Part shown: one piece after another, positions 15,688 to 24,094 of the stretch
Layout of the letters: each line of letters opens with the position of its first letter
Position numbering within the stretch: position 1 is the stretch's first letter
Assembly (NCBI GenBank): GCA_963722555.1
Contig: CAVRNQ010000007.1
Span: forward strand, 2,480,001 to 2,544,000
Source: Bog-366 sp963722555
Lineage (GTDB): Bacteria; Acidobacteriota; Terriglobia; UBA7540
Reading direction: 5' to 3'
Length of the DNA stretch: 64,000 bases
Translations under genes and position numbers: made by a program
The notes under the pieces: generated by a model
Told to the model about the DNA's origin: nothing
The model's database searches: none
Seen by the model: only the letters and a program-made list of their open reading frames with translations

Positions 15688-16677
15688 ATGGAATTGCTCC
15701 TCGCCAATCACAGCAGCTACCCGCGCATTGGAGACGACACTGAGCAGCAGCTCCTGCGCCGGACCATCACCCAGCGCGATAAGGGCGAAAAAGATGATGC
15801 CGACGTGCGCGCCGCCGAAGACCGCTTGACCGAACAGGCGCTCGCGGAACAGTCCGCCGCCGGGCTCGACGTGGTTACCGACGGCCTGATTCGCTGGTAC
15901 GATCCCATCTCGCATCTGACGGGAAAGCTCGCGGGCGTGCGCATCAACGGACTCCTGCGATTCTTCGACACGAACACCTATTTCCGGCAGCCCATTGTGC
16001 AGGCTCGGCCCCAGCGCACGAAGCCTCTGCTGCTGGACGAATTCAAGTTCGCTCAGGCCCGGTCGTCTCAGCCGGTGAAAATGGTGCTGACCGGTCCGTA
16101 CACGCTGGCGCGTCATTCCATGGAAGAAAGCGGCGGTGCGGGCGGATTCGCGAAAGTGCTGGAGGCCTACACGGCGGCGCTCGCCGAGGAAGTCGGCGCG
16201 CTGGCCGCCGCCGGAGCTGGTTGGATCCAGGTGGATGAGCCCTCGCTGCTCAAACAGCCCGGAGACTTTTCCATGGTCGAGCGGAGTTTGCAGGCGCTCG
16301 CCGCGCGCAAAGGTTCAGCGCAGTTGGCGCTGGCCGTTTACTTTGGCGACCCGGCGCCCATTTACGACCGGCTGCAGACGTTGCCCGTGGATCTGTTGGT
16401 GCTGGACTTCACCTACAGCCCGCACCTGGTGGAGACCGTGGCTACGCGCGGCACGGCCAAAACGCTGGGCCTGGGCTTGATCGATGGGCGCAATACGCGC
16501 CTGGAAGACCCCGCGCGCGTTGTCCGGCAACTTGAGAAGATTGCCACGGGGGCGAAGTCCGGCCGCGCCTGGCTGACTCCCTCTTGTGGCCTGGAGTACC
16601 TGCCGCGCGATCGCGCCCAACAAAAGTTGCACCATCTGGTGGCCATCAAGAAAACCTTTCTCGGGAGTGCTGCATGA
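15688..16677 (+). CDS. MetE-like protein lacking most of the zinc site (partner 1 of a pair)
   Basis: This 329-residue protein has the TIM barrel of cobalamin-independent methionine synthase: SSYPRIGDD at the start, VLTGPYTLARHS, GAGWIQVDEPSLL, and TPSCGLEYLPRD at the end. In MetE the catalytic zinc is held by His, Cys, Glu and Cys. Here the region matching H-x-C reads AVYFG (Ala216, Tyr218), the Glu position reads Asp (VLDFTYS), and only the last Cys (PSCGL) remains. Its stop overlaps the ATG of the next, intact MetE-like gene by four bases. It may be a non-catalytic partner binding folate or a methyl donor, like the degenerate N-terminal half of full-length MetE; this is inference. The 238 bp upstream hold no recognisable riboswitch. 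Confidence 0.75.
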   Translation: MELLLANHSSYPRIGDDTEQQLLRRTITQRDKGEKDDADVRAAEDRLTEQALAEQSAAGLDVVTDGLIRWYDPISHLTGKLAGVRINGLLRFFDTNTYFRQPIVQARPQRTKPLLLDEFKFAQARSSQPVKMVLTGPYTLARHSMEESGGAGGFAKVLEAYTAALAEEVGALAAAGAGWIQVDEPSLLKQPGDFSMVERSLQALAARKGSAQLALAVYFGDPAPIYDRLQTLPVDLLVLDFTYSPHLVETVATRGTAKTLGLGLIDGRNTRLEDPARVVRQLEKIATGAKSGRAWLTPSCGLEYLPRDRAQQKLHHLVAIKKTFLGSAA

Positions 16678-17666
16678 GCCGAGCCAAGCTCGAACAACTG
16701 GGTATCGAGTTGCCCCTGTTCCCGACCACCTCGGTGGGGAGTTTTCCCAAGCCCGATTTCCTGATGAAGGCGCGTCGAGACTTCGCCAGGAAGTTGATCA
16801 GCCGCGCTGACCTGGAGAGGGTCGAGCGCCAGGCGACGGAGTTCTGGATTCGCCAGCAGGAAAAACTGGGCGTCGATGTGCTCGTGGACGGCGAAATGTA
16901 TCGCGGTGACATGGTCGCTTACTTCGCTGAGAATCTGGAGGGCTTCGAGATCGGCGGCTTGGTGCGCTCCTATGGCAACCGTTACTACCACAAGCCCATC
17001 ATCAACCGTGAAGTACGCTGGAAGGGGCCGATTACGGTCGATTGGTGGAAGTACGCGCAGAGCCTTACACGCAAGCCCGTCAAGGGCATGCTGACCGGGG
17101 CCTATACGGTGATGGATTGGTCCTTTATCGAATCCTACCCCGACCGGCGCGCAGCCACGCTGGCCTTGGCACGCGAAATCCGCAAGGAAGTGGAAGCGCT
17201 TATCCAGGCCGGCGCCAAGATCATCCAGATTGATGAGCCTGCCGTCTCCGTGCGGCCGGAGGAGTTGCCGGTAGCGATTGAGGCCATGCACGTCGTGACG
17301 GACGGGCTCGCGGCGTACTTTGTTACGCACATCTGCTACGGCGCGTTTGAGCACATTTATCCGGAAATGCTCAAGTTGCCGGTGGATAACTTCGACCTCG
17401 AGATGTCCAACAGTGGCCTGGACATGCTGGCGCTGTTCAAGAAGCAGCCCTATACGAAGGACATTAGCTTTGGCGTGGTGGACGTCCACTCGCACCTGGT
17501 CGAGGCAGAATCGCTGGTTGAGCAGCGGCTGCGGCAGGCGCTTGAGACCTTGCCCAAGGAAGCCATTTGGGTCGATCCCGATTGCGGCCTCAAGACCCGC
17601 ACCGTGGACGAGGCTATCGCCAAAATGCAAGCCCTGGTGCATGTCGCGCAAGGGCTGCGAAACTAG
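16674..17666 (+). CDS. MetE-like methionine synthase core with intact zinc site (partner 2)
   Basis: The start is ATG 16674 inside the stop of the preceding gene (ATGA overlap); 330 residues, about half of a classical MetE. The C-terminal catalytic domain is represented: TTSVGSFPKPDF, MLTGAYTVMDWSFIESY, AKIIQIDEPAVSVRPEE, and the zinc ligands His219 and Cys221 (VTHICYGAFEH), Glu243 (DLEMSNSG) and Cys304 (VDPDCGLKTR). It should transfer a methyl group to homocysteine. Short core-MetE proteins of other bacteria and archaea take the methyl group from corrinoid or other donors rather than from methyl-tetrahydrofolate triglutamate, so the donor is uncertain. Translational coupling to the degenerate paralogue suggests a heteromeric enzyme. 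Confidence 0.78.
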   Translation: MSRAKLEQLGIELPLFPTTSVGSFPKPDFLMKARRDFARKLISRADLERVERQATEFWIRQQEKLGVDVLVDGEMYRGDMVAYFAENLEGFEIGGLVRSYGNRYYHKPIINREVRWKGPITVDWWKYAQSLTRKPVKGMLTGAYTVMDWSFIESYPDRRAATLALAREIRKEVEALIQAGAKIIQIDEPAVSVRPEELPVAIEAMHVVTDGLAAYFVTHICYGAFEHIYPEMLKLPVDNFDLEMSNSGLDMLALFKKQPYTKDISFGVVDVHSHLVEAESLVEQRLRQALETLPKEAIWVDPDCGLKTRTVDEAIAKMQALVHVAQGLRN

Positions 17667-17742
17667 GGAAAGCGGGTTCGTAGTCTAACCGCCGTAGACC
17701 TCAACCTCGGGCTGCGGACCTCGGACAAAAGACTCCCCTCGC

Positions 17743-18963
17743 ATGGCCACCACCCTCAGCCGCCGCCTCGCATTTACCTCCACACAAAAGAAAATGCTAT
17801 TGGCCCTCGCGAGCGTTGTGGGACTGCGCATGCTGGGGCTGTTCCTGGTTCTGCCGGTCTTCACACTCTATGGGCTGCAATTCACCACGTCCCGATTCCT
17901 GGTGGGTTTCGCCTTCGGCGCCTACGGCTTGACCATGGCCATCCTGCAGATTCCGTTGGGCAGGCTTTCCGACCGCATCGGCCGCCGCAAGGTGCTGATG
18001 CTGGGCATGACGCTGTTCAGCCTGGGATCATTTCTCTGCGGCTTGCCCCATCTGTTCCCCCCTTCCTGGCAAATCTGGGAGCTGATTTTCGGGCGGCTGG
18101 TACAGGGCTGCGGCGCGATCGTCTCCGTCGCCTTTGCTACCGTGGCCGATTACATCGAGCCCGAGCGCCGCTCGACCGCCATGGCGGTGCTGGGGATCCC
18201 CATCGGCTTGGCCTTTGCCCTGGGAGTGGTCGGCGGACCCATCCTGGCCGGGATCTTTGGCACAGCTTTCCTGTTTTGGCTTACCGGATTCCTGGGTTTC
18301 ACGACGGATTTCCTGCTGATGCGCTACCTGAAGGATGAGCCTCCCCAAGCCAAGGCGCCCACGCCCATGTCCGAAGTTTTCGCGCATCCGCCCCTGCTCG
18401 CCTACGCCGCCGGCGGCTTCCTGATGAACTTCTTCATGGCGACGTTCTTCTTCTATTTTCCTCTCATCGCCACGGGCCAGCACCACCTGAGAATGACCCA
18501 GTATTACCTTCTGCTGCTACCCATGATGGTGATCAGCGCCATCACCATGTTCGGCTTTTCGCAGGGGGCGGACCACGGCTGGGCAAAGCCGCTTGCCGCC
18601 ATCGCCTATTTGATTTTCATTCCGAGTTCCGTCTTGCTTTTTGCGCCCACGGCCGCTGGCCTCGATCCGAACCGGCTGCTTCCTCTGCTTCTGGCTGGCA
18701 CGCTCTTCTACATCGGCTTCACGGGGCTGGAGCCCATCCTTCCCAGCCTGGTCAGTAAAGCTTCGCCCGGGAACGCCTACGGAACGGCGCTGGGCCTTTA
18801 CAACACGCTGCAGTTTCTGGGCAGCTTCGCGGGTGGCGCGGTAGCCGGGGCACTTTCGCATTTCGCGCCTGACCGCACCCTCTTGACGCTGATGATCGCC
18901 GGCCTGCTGGGATTCCTATTGATGCTCGCCACCCGCTCACCGGACCGTAAGACGCAAACCTGA
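17743..18963 (+). CDS. Major facilitator superfamily transporter
   Basis: This 406-residue integral membrane protein has about 12 hydrophobic helices. The MFS loop motif is seen as GRLSDRIGRRKVLMLG between helices 2 and 3, and an antiporter-type glycine-rich motif is seen in GIPIGLAFALGVVGGPILAG in helix 5. The family exports drugs or exchanges small solutes with protons, and the overall look (LPVFTLYGLQFT after helix 1) resembles YajR-like drug-proton antiporters. Substrate unknown. It follows the MetE-like pair by about 75 bp on the same strand and may be co-transcribed. Confidence 0.88.
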   Translation: MATTLSRRLAFTSTQKKMLLALASVVGLRMLGLFLVLPVFTLYGLQFTTSRFLVGFAFGAYGLTMAILQIPLGRLSDRIGRRKVLMLGMTLFSLGSFLCGLPHLFPPSWQIWELIFGRLVQGCGAIVSVAFATVADYIEPERRSTAMAVLGIPIGLAFALGVVGGPILAGIFGTAFLFWLTGFLGFTTDFLLMRYLKDEPPQAKAPTPMSEVFAHPPLLAYAAGGFLMNFFMATFFFYFPLIATGQHHLRMTQYYLLLLPMMVISAITMFGFSQGADHGWAKPLAAIAYLIFIPSSVLLFAPTAAGLDPNRLLPLLLAGTLFYIGFTGLEPILPSLVSKASPGNAYGTALGLYNTLQFLGSFAGGAVAGALSHFAPDRTLLTLMIAGLLGFLLMLATRSPDRKTQT

Positions 18964-19005
18964 CCAGCCGCCGTTCTCCCTTTAGTGCTCGCATTACCTA
19001 TGCCT

Positions 19006-19271
19006 GATTTCTCACCACGTTCAGAGGTTTTCGGTGATGCCCTTTGGGTAACTAGCGCAGATTTCTCACCACGCTGGAGCGCTTTGGGGGGCTGCCGGAA
19101 GGGCGGGGCTTCAGCCCCGCCGAAATCGCGGCTCCCGCTCTCTGTTCGTCCCGCGCAGCTTGCGGCCGCAAGCTGCGCGGGGCGCGAAGCACGGGAATAA
19201 TCAAGAAGGCCTTGTAACGGCGGGGCTAAAGCCCCGCCCTTCCAATTCCGTGGTGAGAACCTTGGGCTAGC
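19006..19271. repeat. Composite palindromic repeat, TTTCTCACCACG...GGAAGGGCGGGGC class (no MITE attached)
   Basis: GATTTCTCACCACG at 19006 and again at 19054 leads into CCGGAAGGGCGGGGCTTCAG. The right side GGGGCTAAAGCCCCGCCCTTCC (from about 19219) runs to CCGTGGTGAGAACCTTGGGC and ends at TAGC (19271). A nested inner palindrome CGCGCAGCTTGCGGCCGCAAGC lies near 19150. The GGGCTAGC end corresponds to the point where MITE copies are attached at 25389 and 35777, so this copy represents the unoccupied form. Confidence 0.8.
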
Positions 19272-19412
19272 AAGACCTGCCATCGCGAAATGGCCTGAGG
19301 AAAAGCGTATGCTCCCGGTACCCCACGCACTTGTTGACCAAACTCTTCACGGCGGCCCCTTAACTGATATGATGACGGTGGAGAGTCTGGCGCCCAGGGG
19401 GGGAATCGCGGA

Positions 19413-20636
19413 TTGAAAACTCATCTCATCAAGCTTCTGTCGTTGGTGCTTGTCGGGTGTGCGACGGGTCTGGGCGCGTGCGCACAAAGCAGGGAACCTT
19501 CGCCCGTGATTTGGGTCGGCTTGGCGGGCCGCACCCGGCTCGCGAGGCTGGGGCCGGGAAGTTCGCTGGAGGGAAAGCTGGTGCGGGCCGTCTATTGGCG
19601 TGATCGCGAGGTGTTCCCAAGCGGCAGTAGGGTCCGGTTGGTAGTGGACAAGATCGGGACAAGGAAAGAGACGAAGGTGGCCGACGACCGGCCCTGGCAG
19701 ATTCGCCTCTTCGCGCCCAGGCATGAATGCTTCGCTGAATTCCGGTCGGCCGACGTACTGCTCCCGGATGGTTCAAGTGTTCCGTTGCGCACGACGTTCC
19801 TGGGTTTGAATCAAAGGGCGGAACTGCACGCCGCTGCCACGGAGGTCGCCGGCAAAGGAGTCAGCGTTGACGTCAGCCGGGGCGAGGCGGCGCGAACGCT
19901 GCGAAAAGGGAAGCCCGCTCTCCCCTGGGTCCTGGCGCTGCGGGTGGAACCGGAGAGTGTCTCCTCTGCGGCGCTCGCGGGCGCGCGCCGCGAGGAAAAT
20001 CCCCAATCCTCCGGAGCCTGCCCAGCATCCTGCACGGTGGCGGAAGGGACGCGCATGCCCGTGGCTCTGCTCGAAGGCCTGAGCGCTTCCAAGAGCCGCC
20101 CGGGTGATTGCTTCCAAGCCCTGCTGCTGGAGCCCGTGCGGGTGGGCTCGAGCGTGGCGCTGCCACAAGGCAGCCTGTTCCAGGGCGTGGTGGCCAAACG
20201 CCTCCCGCCCCGTCGCCTGAGCCGGGCGGGTTCGCTGTATCTCAAGTTCACAAAGTTGACCTTGCCCAATGGCACGGAGGCCGACGTCGCAGCTTCTGCC
20301 GCGAGCGCCGAGGTCGATGGAGGCTCCCACCTGAGAATGGATGCCGAAGGCACATTCCACGCCGGAAGCCCCGGGAAAGCGCGGTTCCTGTTGGACCTTG
20401 CAGTGACCGGGGGAATTTCCAAGGTCGCCGACGATTCGACACAACTGATCATTGAGCTGCTCAGCTCGACGGCGACGGACGCTTCTACGGCCGGCGTGGG
20501 CAGGATCCCGGCGGTCATCGCGTCGGGACTCTTCTTGCTGACGCGGCACGGACGCGACGTGATTCTTCCCCCCTACACGGAGATGGACGTGAGTCTCAGC
20601 CGTCCCGTCTCGCTGGGGAAGGATCGGCAGCCGTAG
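19413..20636 (+). CDS. Secreted protein with VirB10/TrbI-like region
   Basis: The start is a TTG at 19413 preceded by AGGGGGGGAA; 407 residues. A signal sequence with a cysteine near the end (LLSLVLVGCATGLGACAQ) indicates export, possibly as a lipoprotein. Two regions (residues about 40-130 and 205-290) have the layout TRMPVALLEGLSASKSRPGD, then SSVALPQGSLFQGVV, then LTLPNGTEAD. This resembles the beta-barrel of VirB10/TrbI proteins (lower limit, set by construction, removable pore lining), and similar stand-alone proteins are frequent in acidobacteria. No conjugation genes are nearby, so a role in secretion is unproven. It is flanked by repeats upstream and an aldolase gene downstream. Confidence 0.5.
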   Translation: MKTHLIKLLSLVLVGCATGLGACAQSREPSPVIWVGLAGRTRLARLGPGSSLEGKLVRAVYWRDREVFPSGSRVRLVVDKIGTRKETKVADDRPWQIRLFAPRHECFAEFRSADVLLPDGSSVPLRTTFLGLNQRAELHAAATEVAGKGVSVDVSRGEAARTLRKGKPALPWVLALRVEPESVSSAALAGARREENPQSSGACPASCTVAEGTRMPVALLEGLSASKSRPGDCFQALLLEPVRVGSSVALPQGSLFQGVVAKRLPPRRLSRAGSLYLKFTKLTLPNGTEADVAASAASAEVDGGSHLRMDAEGTFHAGSPGKARFLLDLAVTGGISKVADDSTQLIIELLSSTATDASTAGVGRIPAVIASGLFLLTRHGRDVILPPYTEMDVSLSRPVSLGKDRQP

Positions 20637-20799
20637 TAGGGGTGGGGGGGGCTTGCCGTAACCGTTTCGCCGCGTTCCGCAGCCTCACGAGAGGGCACGG
20701 CAAGGTTTACCCACGCACCATTAGCGAAACTCTAATCCCGGCGGTCTGATATAATCAGCAATCGCGCCCAAAACCCTGGGTTCGACCCGAGAGGCCCTC

Positions 20800-22224
20800 A
20801 TGAATGCTCGTTGCTCGCTCGATTTGATCCACCGCGACCATGGCGTTTATGAACTTACCGACCAGGGCGGCATTGTCCTCAAGAACCCGCAGAAATTCAT
20901 CTCGCAAACCCTGGATCTGCTGGTGTGGAACGCTGTCCTGGGGGAAACGGAAGAAGTTCGCTCCACGGCCCGCTGGATCATCCGTCGGGCGGGGCTGGAG
21001 TTGGGCGTTCTACCCGCGAGCATTCAGGGCCTCTATGAAGCGCGGGGAAGAAAAGAGTGTTCGGGCTTCACCGTTCCGGCGTTCAACATCCGCGGCCTGA
21101 GTTACGATGTGGCCCGTGCGGTTTTCCGGGCGGCGCTCCGCCTGAAGGCCGGGCCGTGCATCTTCGAGTTGTCACGCTCCGAGAGTAACTACACGGATCA
21201 GAAGCCTTCGGAGTATGCGGCCGTGATGGTGGCCGCGGCGCTGCGCGAAGGATATGAAGGTCCTGTTTTCATCCAGGGTGACCATTACCAGGCTAATGCC
21301 AAGAAATATGCCAAGGACCCGGAGGCCGAACTACAGGGGATTCGCGATTTCTGCCAGGAGTCGATTGCGGCGGGCTACTACAACATCGATATCGACACGT
21401 CCACCCTGGTTGACCTCAGCAAGCCGGGAGTGCGGGAGCAGCAGCGCGCGAATTTTGAGGCCAGCGCGAAGCTGGCGGCCTTCGTGCGGTCGCTGGAGCC
21501 CGCGGGGATCACAATTTCCCTGGGTGGAGAGATTGGCGAGGTGGGCAAGCAGAACTCCACGGTCGAGGAACTGACCACCTACATGGACGGATTCCTTGCC
21601 GCCCTCTCGAAGCAAGCCGGGAAGAAGAAAGGACTCTCCAAAATCAGCGTCCAAACCGGGACCACCCATGGTGGCGTCGTCCTTCCCGATGGGAGCAGGG
21701 CCCAGGTCGCCATTGATTTCGAGGCGCTGCGCGCCCTTTCGGCACACGCCCGCGACCACTATGGCCTCGCCGGTGCCGTGCAACACGGCGCCTCCACGCT
21801 GCCCTCGGATGCTTTCCATAAGTTCGCGGAATGCGAGGCGGCGGAGGTGCATCTGGCCACGGAATTCCAGAACCTGGTCTACGAGAATCCGGCTTTTCCT
21901 TCCGACCTCAAGGACGAAATTTACAAATACCTGCGCAAGGCCTTTGCGGATGAAAAGAAGGCTGGCGACACGGATGAGCAGTTCATTTATAAGACTCGGA
22001 AGAAGGCTTTTGGCCCCTTTAAGAGAAAAATCTGGGAGCTTCCTGCGGGCGTGCGGAGCCGGATTGGCAATGACTTGGAGAGCAAGTTTGCCTTCTTGTT
22101 CGAAAGGCTGAACGTGCAGCGCAGGGCGGAACTGGTCAAGAAGACGGTTACCCCGGTGGCAGTCGTTCCGCCCACCCCGCCGGCCCTGGCGGAGGCGCTG
22201 CAGAAAGTCAACGCCACGCGCTGA
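20800..22224 (+). CDS. Class II fructose-bisphosphate aldolase-like protein
   Basis: The protein has 474 residues, longer than typical class II aldolases (about 300-360), with an extra N-terminal region of about 80 residues and a Pro/Ala C-terminal tail. The zinc ligands expected in the family are present: GDHYQAN (His), SLGGEIGEVG (Glu), TGTTHGG (His) and VQHGAST (His). It also has FTVPAFNIRG near residue 88 for the first barrel strand. The reaction is probably aldol cleavage of a ketose bisphosphate or a related sugar; the exact substrate is not clear from the sequence. A TATAAT at 20750-20755 lies 45 bp upstream but has no good -35 partner. Confidence 0.78.
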   Translation: MNARCSLDLIHRDHGVYELTDQGGIVLKNPQKFISQTLDLLVWNAVLGETEEVRSTARWIIRRAGLELGVLPASIQGLYEARGRKECSGFTVPAFNIRGLSYDVARAVFRAALRLKAGPCIFELSRSESNYTDQKPSEYAAVMVAAALREGYEGPVFIQGDHYQANAKKYAKDPEAELQGIRDFCQESIAAGYYNIDIDTSTLVDLSKPGVREQQRANFEASAKLAAFVRSLEPAGITISLGGEIGEVGKQNSTVEELTTYMDGFLAALSKQAGKKKGLSKISVQTGTTHGGVVLPDGSRAQVAIDFEALRALSAHARDHYGLAGAVQHGASTLPSDAFHKFAECEAAEVHLATEFQNLVYENPAFPSDLKDEIYKYLRKAFADEKKAGDTDEQFIYKTRKKAFGPFKRKIWELPAGVRSRIGNDLESKFAFLFERLNVQRRAELVKKTVTPVAVVPPTPPALAEALQKVNATR

Positions 22225-22281
22225 AGACGCAGTTGAGCCAGCACCCGCCTGCTGCGCACAGCGGCAAGAATACGAGGATTT

Positions 22282-22731
22282 ATGGCATCACCTGAAGCAA
22301 GCCGGGTGCTTCCCACCCCGCGAACCCCTCCCCGGCTCCATACCGCGCAGGTGGAGACTCACGCCCGAGTCGAGTTCAAGGACATCACCGAACTTATCCA
22401 GAAGGTCGTGACGGAATCCAGTGTGCAAAGCGGCACGTGCTTCCTCTTTGTACCGCACACGACCGCCGCTCTGCTCATCAACGAAAACAGTGATCCTGGG
22501 CTGCACCGGGATCTCGACAACTTTCTGAAGCTCCTGGCGCCCCGCGACCGCGACTATCACCATAACGATGGGAATTGCGATGCGCACTTGAAGGCGGCGG
22601 TGCTCGGGAACTCGAAGTCGCTGCTCGTCGAGAATGGGCGGCTCATCCTGGGGCGGTGGCAGGGTGTTTTTTTGTGTGAATTCGATGGCCCGCGCCGCCG
22701 CGAACTGCGGATCAAAGTTGTGGCGGACTGA
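22282..22731 (+). CDS. YjbQ/UPF0047 family protein (secondary thiamine-phosphate synthase enzyme)
   Basis: This 149-residue protein matches the complete UPF0047 fold: ITELIQKVVTESSVQSGTCFLFVPHTTAALLINEN, then DPGLHRDLDNFL, HLKAAVLGNSKSLLVENGRLILGRWQGVFLCEFDGPR. The paired histidines in the HTTAA region and in DAHLKA form the metal site. The E. coli member has weak thiamine-phosphate synthase activity, but the physiological role is not settled. The gene begins about 60 bp after the aldolase and ends about 40 bp before hemW, so all three may form a transcript. Confidence 0.88.
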   Translation: MASPEASRVLPTPRTPPRLHTAQVETHARVEFKDITELIQKVVTESSVQSGTCFLFVPHTTAALLINENSDPGLHRDLDNFLKLLAPRDRDYHHNDGNCDAHLKAAVLGNSKSLLVENGRLILGRWQGVFLCEFDGPRRRELRIKVVAD

Positions 22732-22772
22732 GAGCTGCACGCGGCAGGCCCGTCTTCACTCCAACCACCGAA

Positions 22773-23954
22773 ATGCCAACCCTCGGCATCTACGTTCAAG
22801 TTCCCTTTTGCGCCTCCAAGTGCAGCTTCTGCAATTTCAGCTCGAGTGTGGAACGGAGCAGCATCTTCGATCAGTACACGCGCAGTCTCCAACTTGAAAT
22901 TGAGAGTTTGGGTGGGTTCTACGCGGAGCGCGCCATACCCCGCGAGATCCTGAACCTTCCCGCGGACTCGCTCTACTTCGGCGGCGGCACGCCGGCTCTC
23001 TTGGGCGAGGGGCGCCTGGACCTCCTGGTGCGGAGTTTGCGGGCGCATTTCAAGTGGAGTGAAGAGCTCGAATTCACTCTGGAAACCACTCCGGGTTCGG
23101 TGGACGCCGCTCTGCTTCGAGTGCTCCGTGATCTGGGTGTAGACCGTCTGAGTATCGGTGCGCAAACGTTCGACGACCGTGAACTTCGTGCCGTGGGACG
23201 TCTGCACTCGGCGGCGGAGAGCCGCGAGCTGGTGGGCCGCGCGCGCGCCGCGGGATTCAGCAACCTCAGCCTGGATTTGATCGCCGGACTGCCCCATCAA
23301 ACCGAGGCTTCATTTCGCCAGACGCTGGAGACCACTGCGAAGCTCCGGCCTGAGCACGTGTCGCTTTACCTTTTCGAGATCGACGAAAAAAGCCGGCTGG
23401 GGAGGGAAGTCGTGCACGGCGGGACTCGTTATCAAGCTGCGGCCGTGCCCGGCGAAGAATTCATGGCCGGCGCCTATGAGTCGGGGCGTAACTTCCTCGC
23501 GAACGAAGGCTATGTCCAATACGAAATTTCCAATTTCGCGCTGCCCGGCTGCGAGTCCCGGCACAACCGGAAGTACTGGCGGCTGGAGCCCTATGTGGGC
23601 CTGGGCGCCGGAGCACACTCTTTTGATGGCACCCGGCGGTGGGCAAATCAAGTTGACGTACGAAGCTATCTGGCGAGGCTGGCGGCGGGGGGCTCTCCCC
23701 TCGACGAATTCCGCGTCCTCGCGCCCGCAGAGCAGATCGAGGAGTTTTTCTTCCTGGGGCTTCGGCAAATGGAAGGTGTCGATCTGGCGTTAGCGCGCGA
23801 GCGCTGGGGATTTGACCGCGTAAAACCCTGGGAGGCCAAGCTCCAGTCTCTGGTGGGCGAGCGTGGGCTGGTGGTGGAAGGGGATCGGGTGCGGCTGTCG
23901 CGGGAGGCGTGCCTCGTTTCCAACGAGATTTTCCAGGAGTTTGTTTCCCCCTGA
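22773..23954 (+). CDS. hemW: Radical SAM heme chaperone HemW (coproporphyrinogen oxidase-like)
   Basis: The 393-residue protein has the radical SAM cluster motif C-x3-C-x2-C in VPFCASKCSFCNF, the SAM-binding GGGTPALL, and the HemW/HemN pattern FTLETTPGSVD, LSIGAQTFDDRELRAVGR and LDLIAGLPHQTEASF. The HNRKYW segment and a C-terminal winged-helix region (FFFLGLRQMEGVDL) follow. The sequence around the cluster lacks the extra cysteine of true HemN (CxxxCxxCxC) and has Asn instead, which supports a heme-delivery chaperone rather than a coproporphyrinogen oxidase. It is monocistronic or co-transcribed with the UPF0047 gene. Confidence 0.85.
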   Translation: MPTLGIYVQVPFCASKCSFCNFSSSVERSSIFDQYTRSLQLEIESLGGFYAERAIPREILNLPADSLYFGGGTPALLGEGRLDLLVRSLRAHFKWSEELEFTLETTPGSVDAALLRVLRDLGVDRLSIGAQTFDDRELRAVGRLHSAAESRELVGRARAAGFSNLSLDLIAGLPHQTEASFRQTLETTAKLRPEHVSLYLFEIDEKSRLGREVVHGGTRYQAAAVPGEEFMAGAYESGRNFLANEGYVQYEISNFALPGCESRHNRKYWRLEPYVGLGAGAHSFDGTRRWANQVDVRSYLARLAAGGSPLDEFRVLAPAEQIEEFFFLGLRQMEGVDLALARERWGFDRVKPWEAKLQSLVGERGLVVEGDRVRLSREACLVSNEIFQEFVSP

Positions 23955-24094
23955 GCAGAGTTGCCTCTCGTGCGCGGCGTTTGTTATAACCAAATCAATC
24001 GTGCCGGGACACTGGGACGGTCACGATTTCCCCGGCGCCTTGCAGTCCCAGTTATAATGTTTGCCGGATCATGCTTGTCGGAGAATGAAAACCC

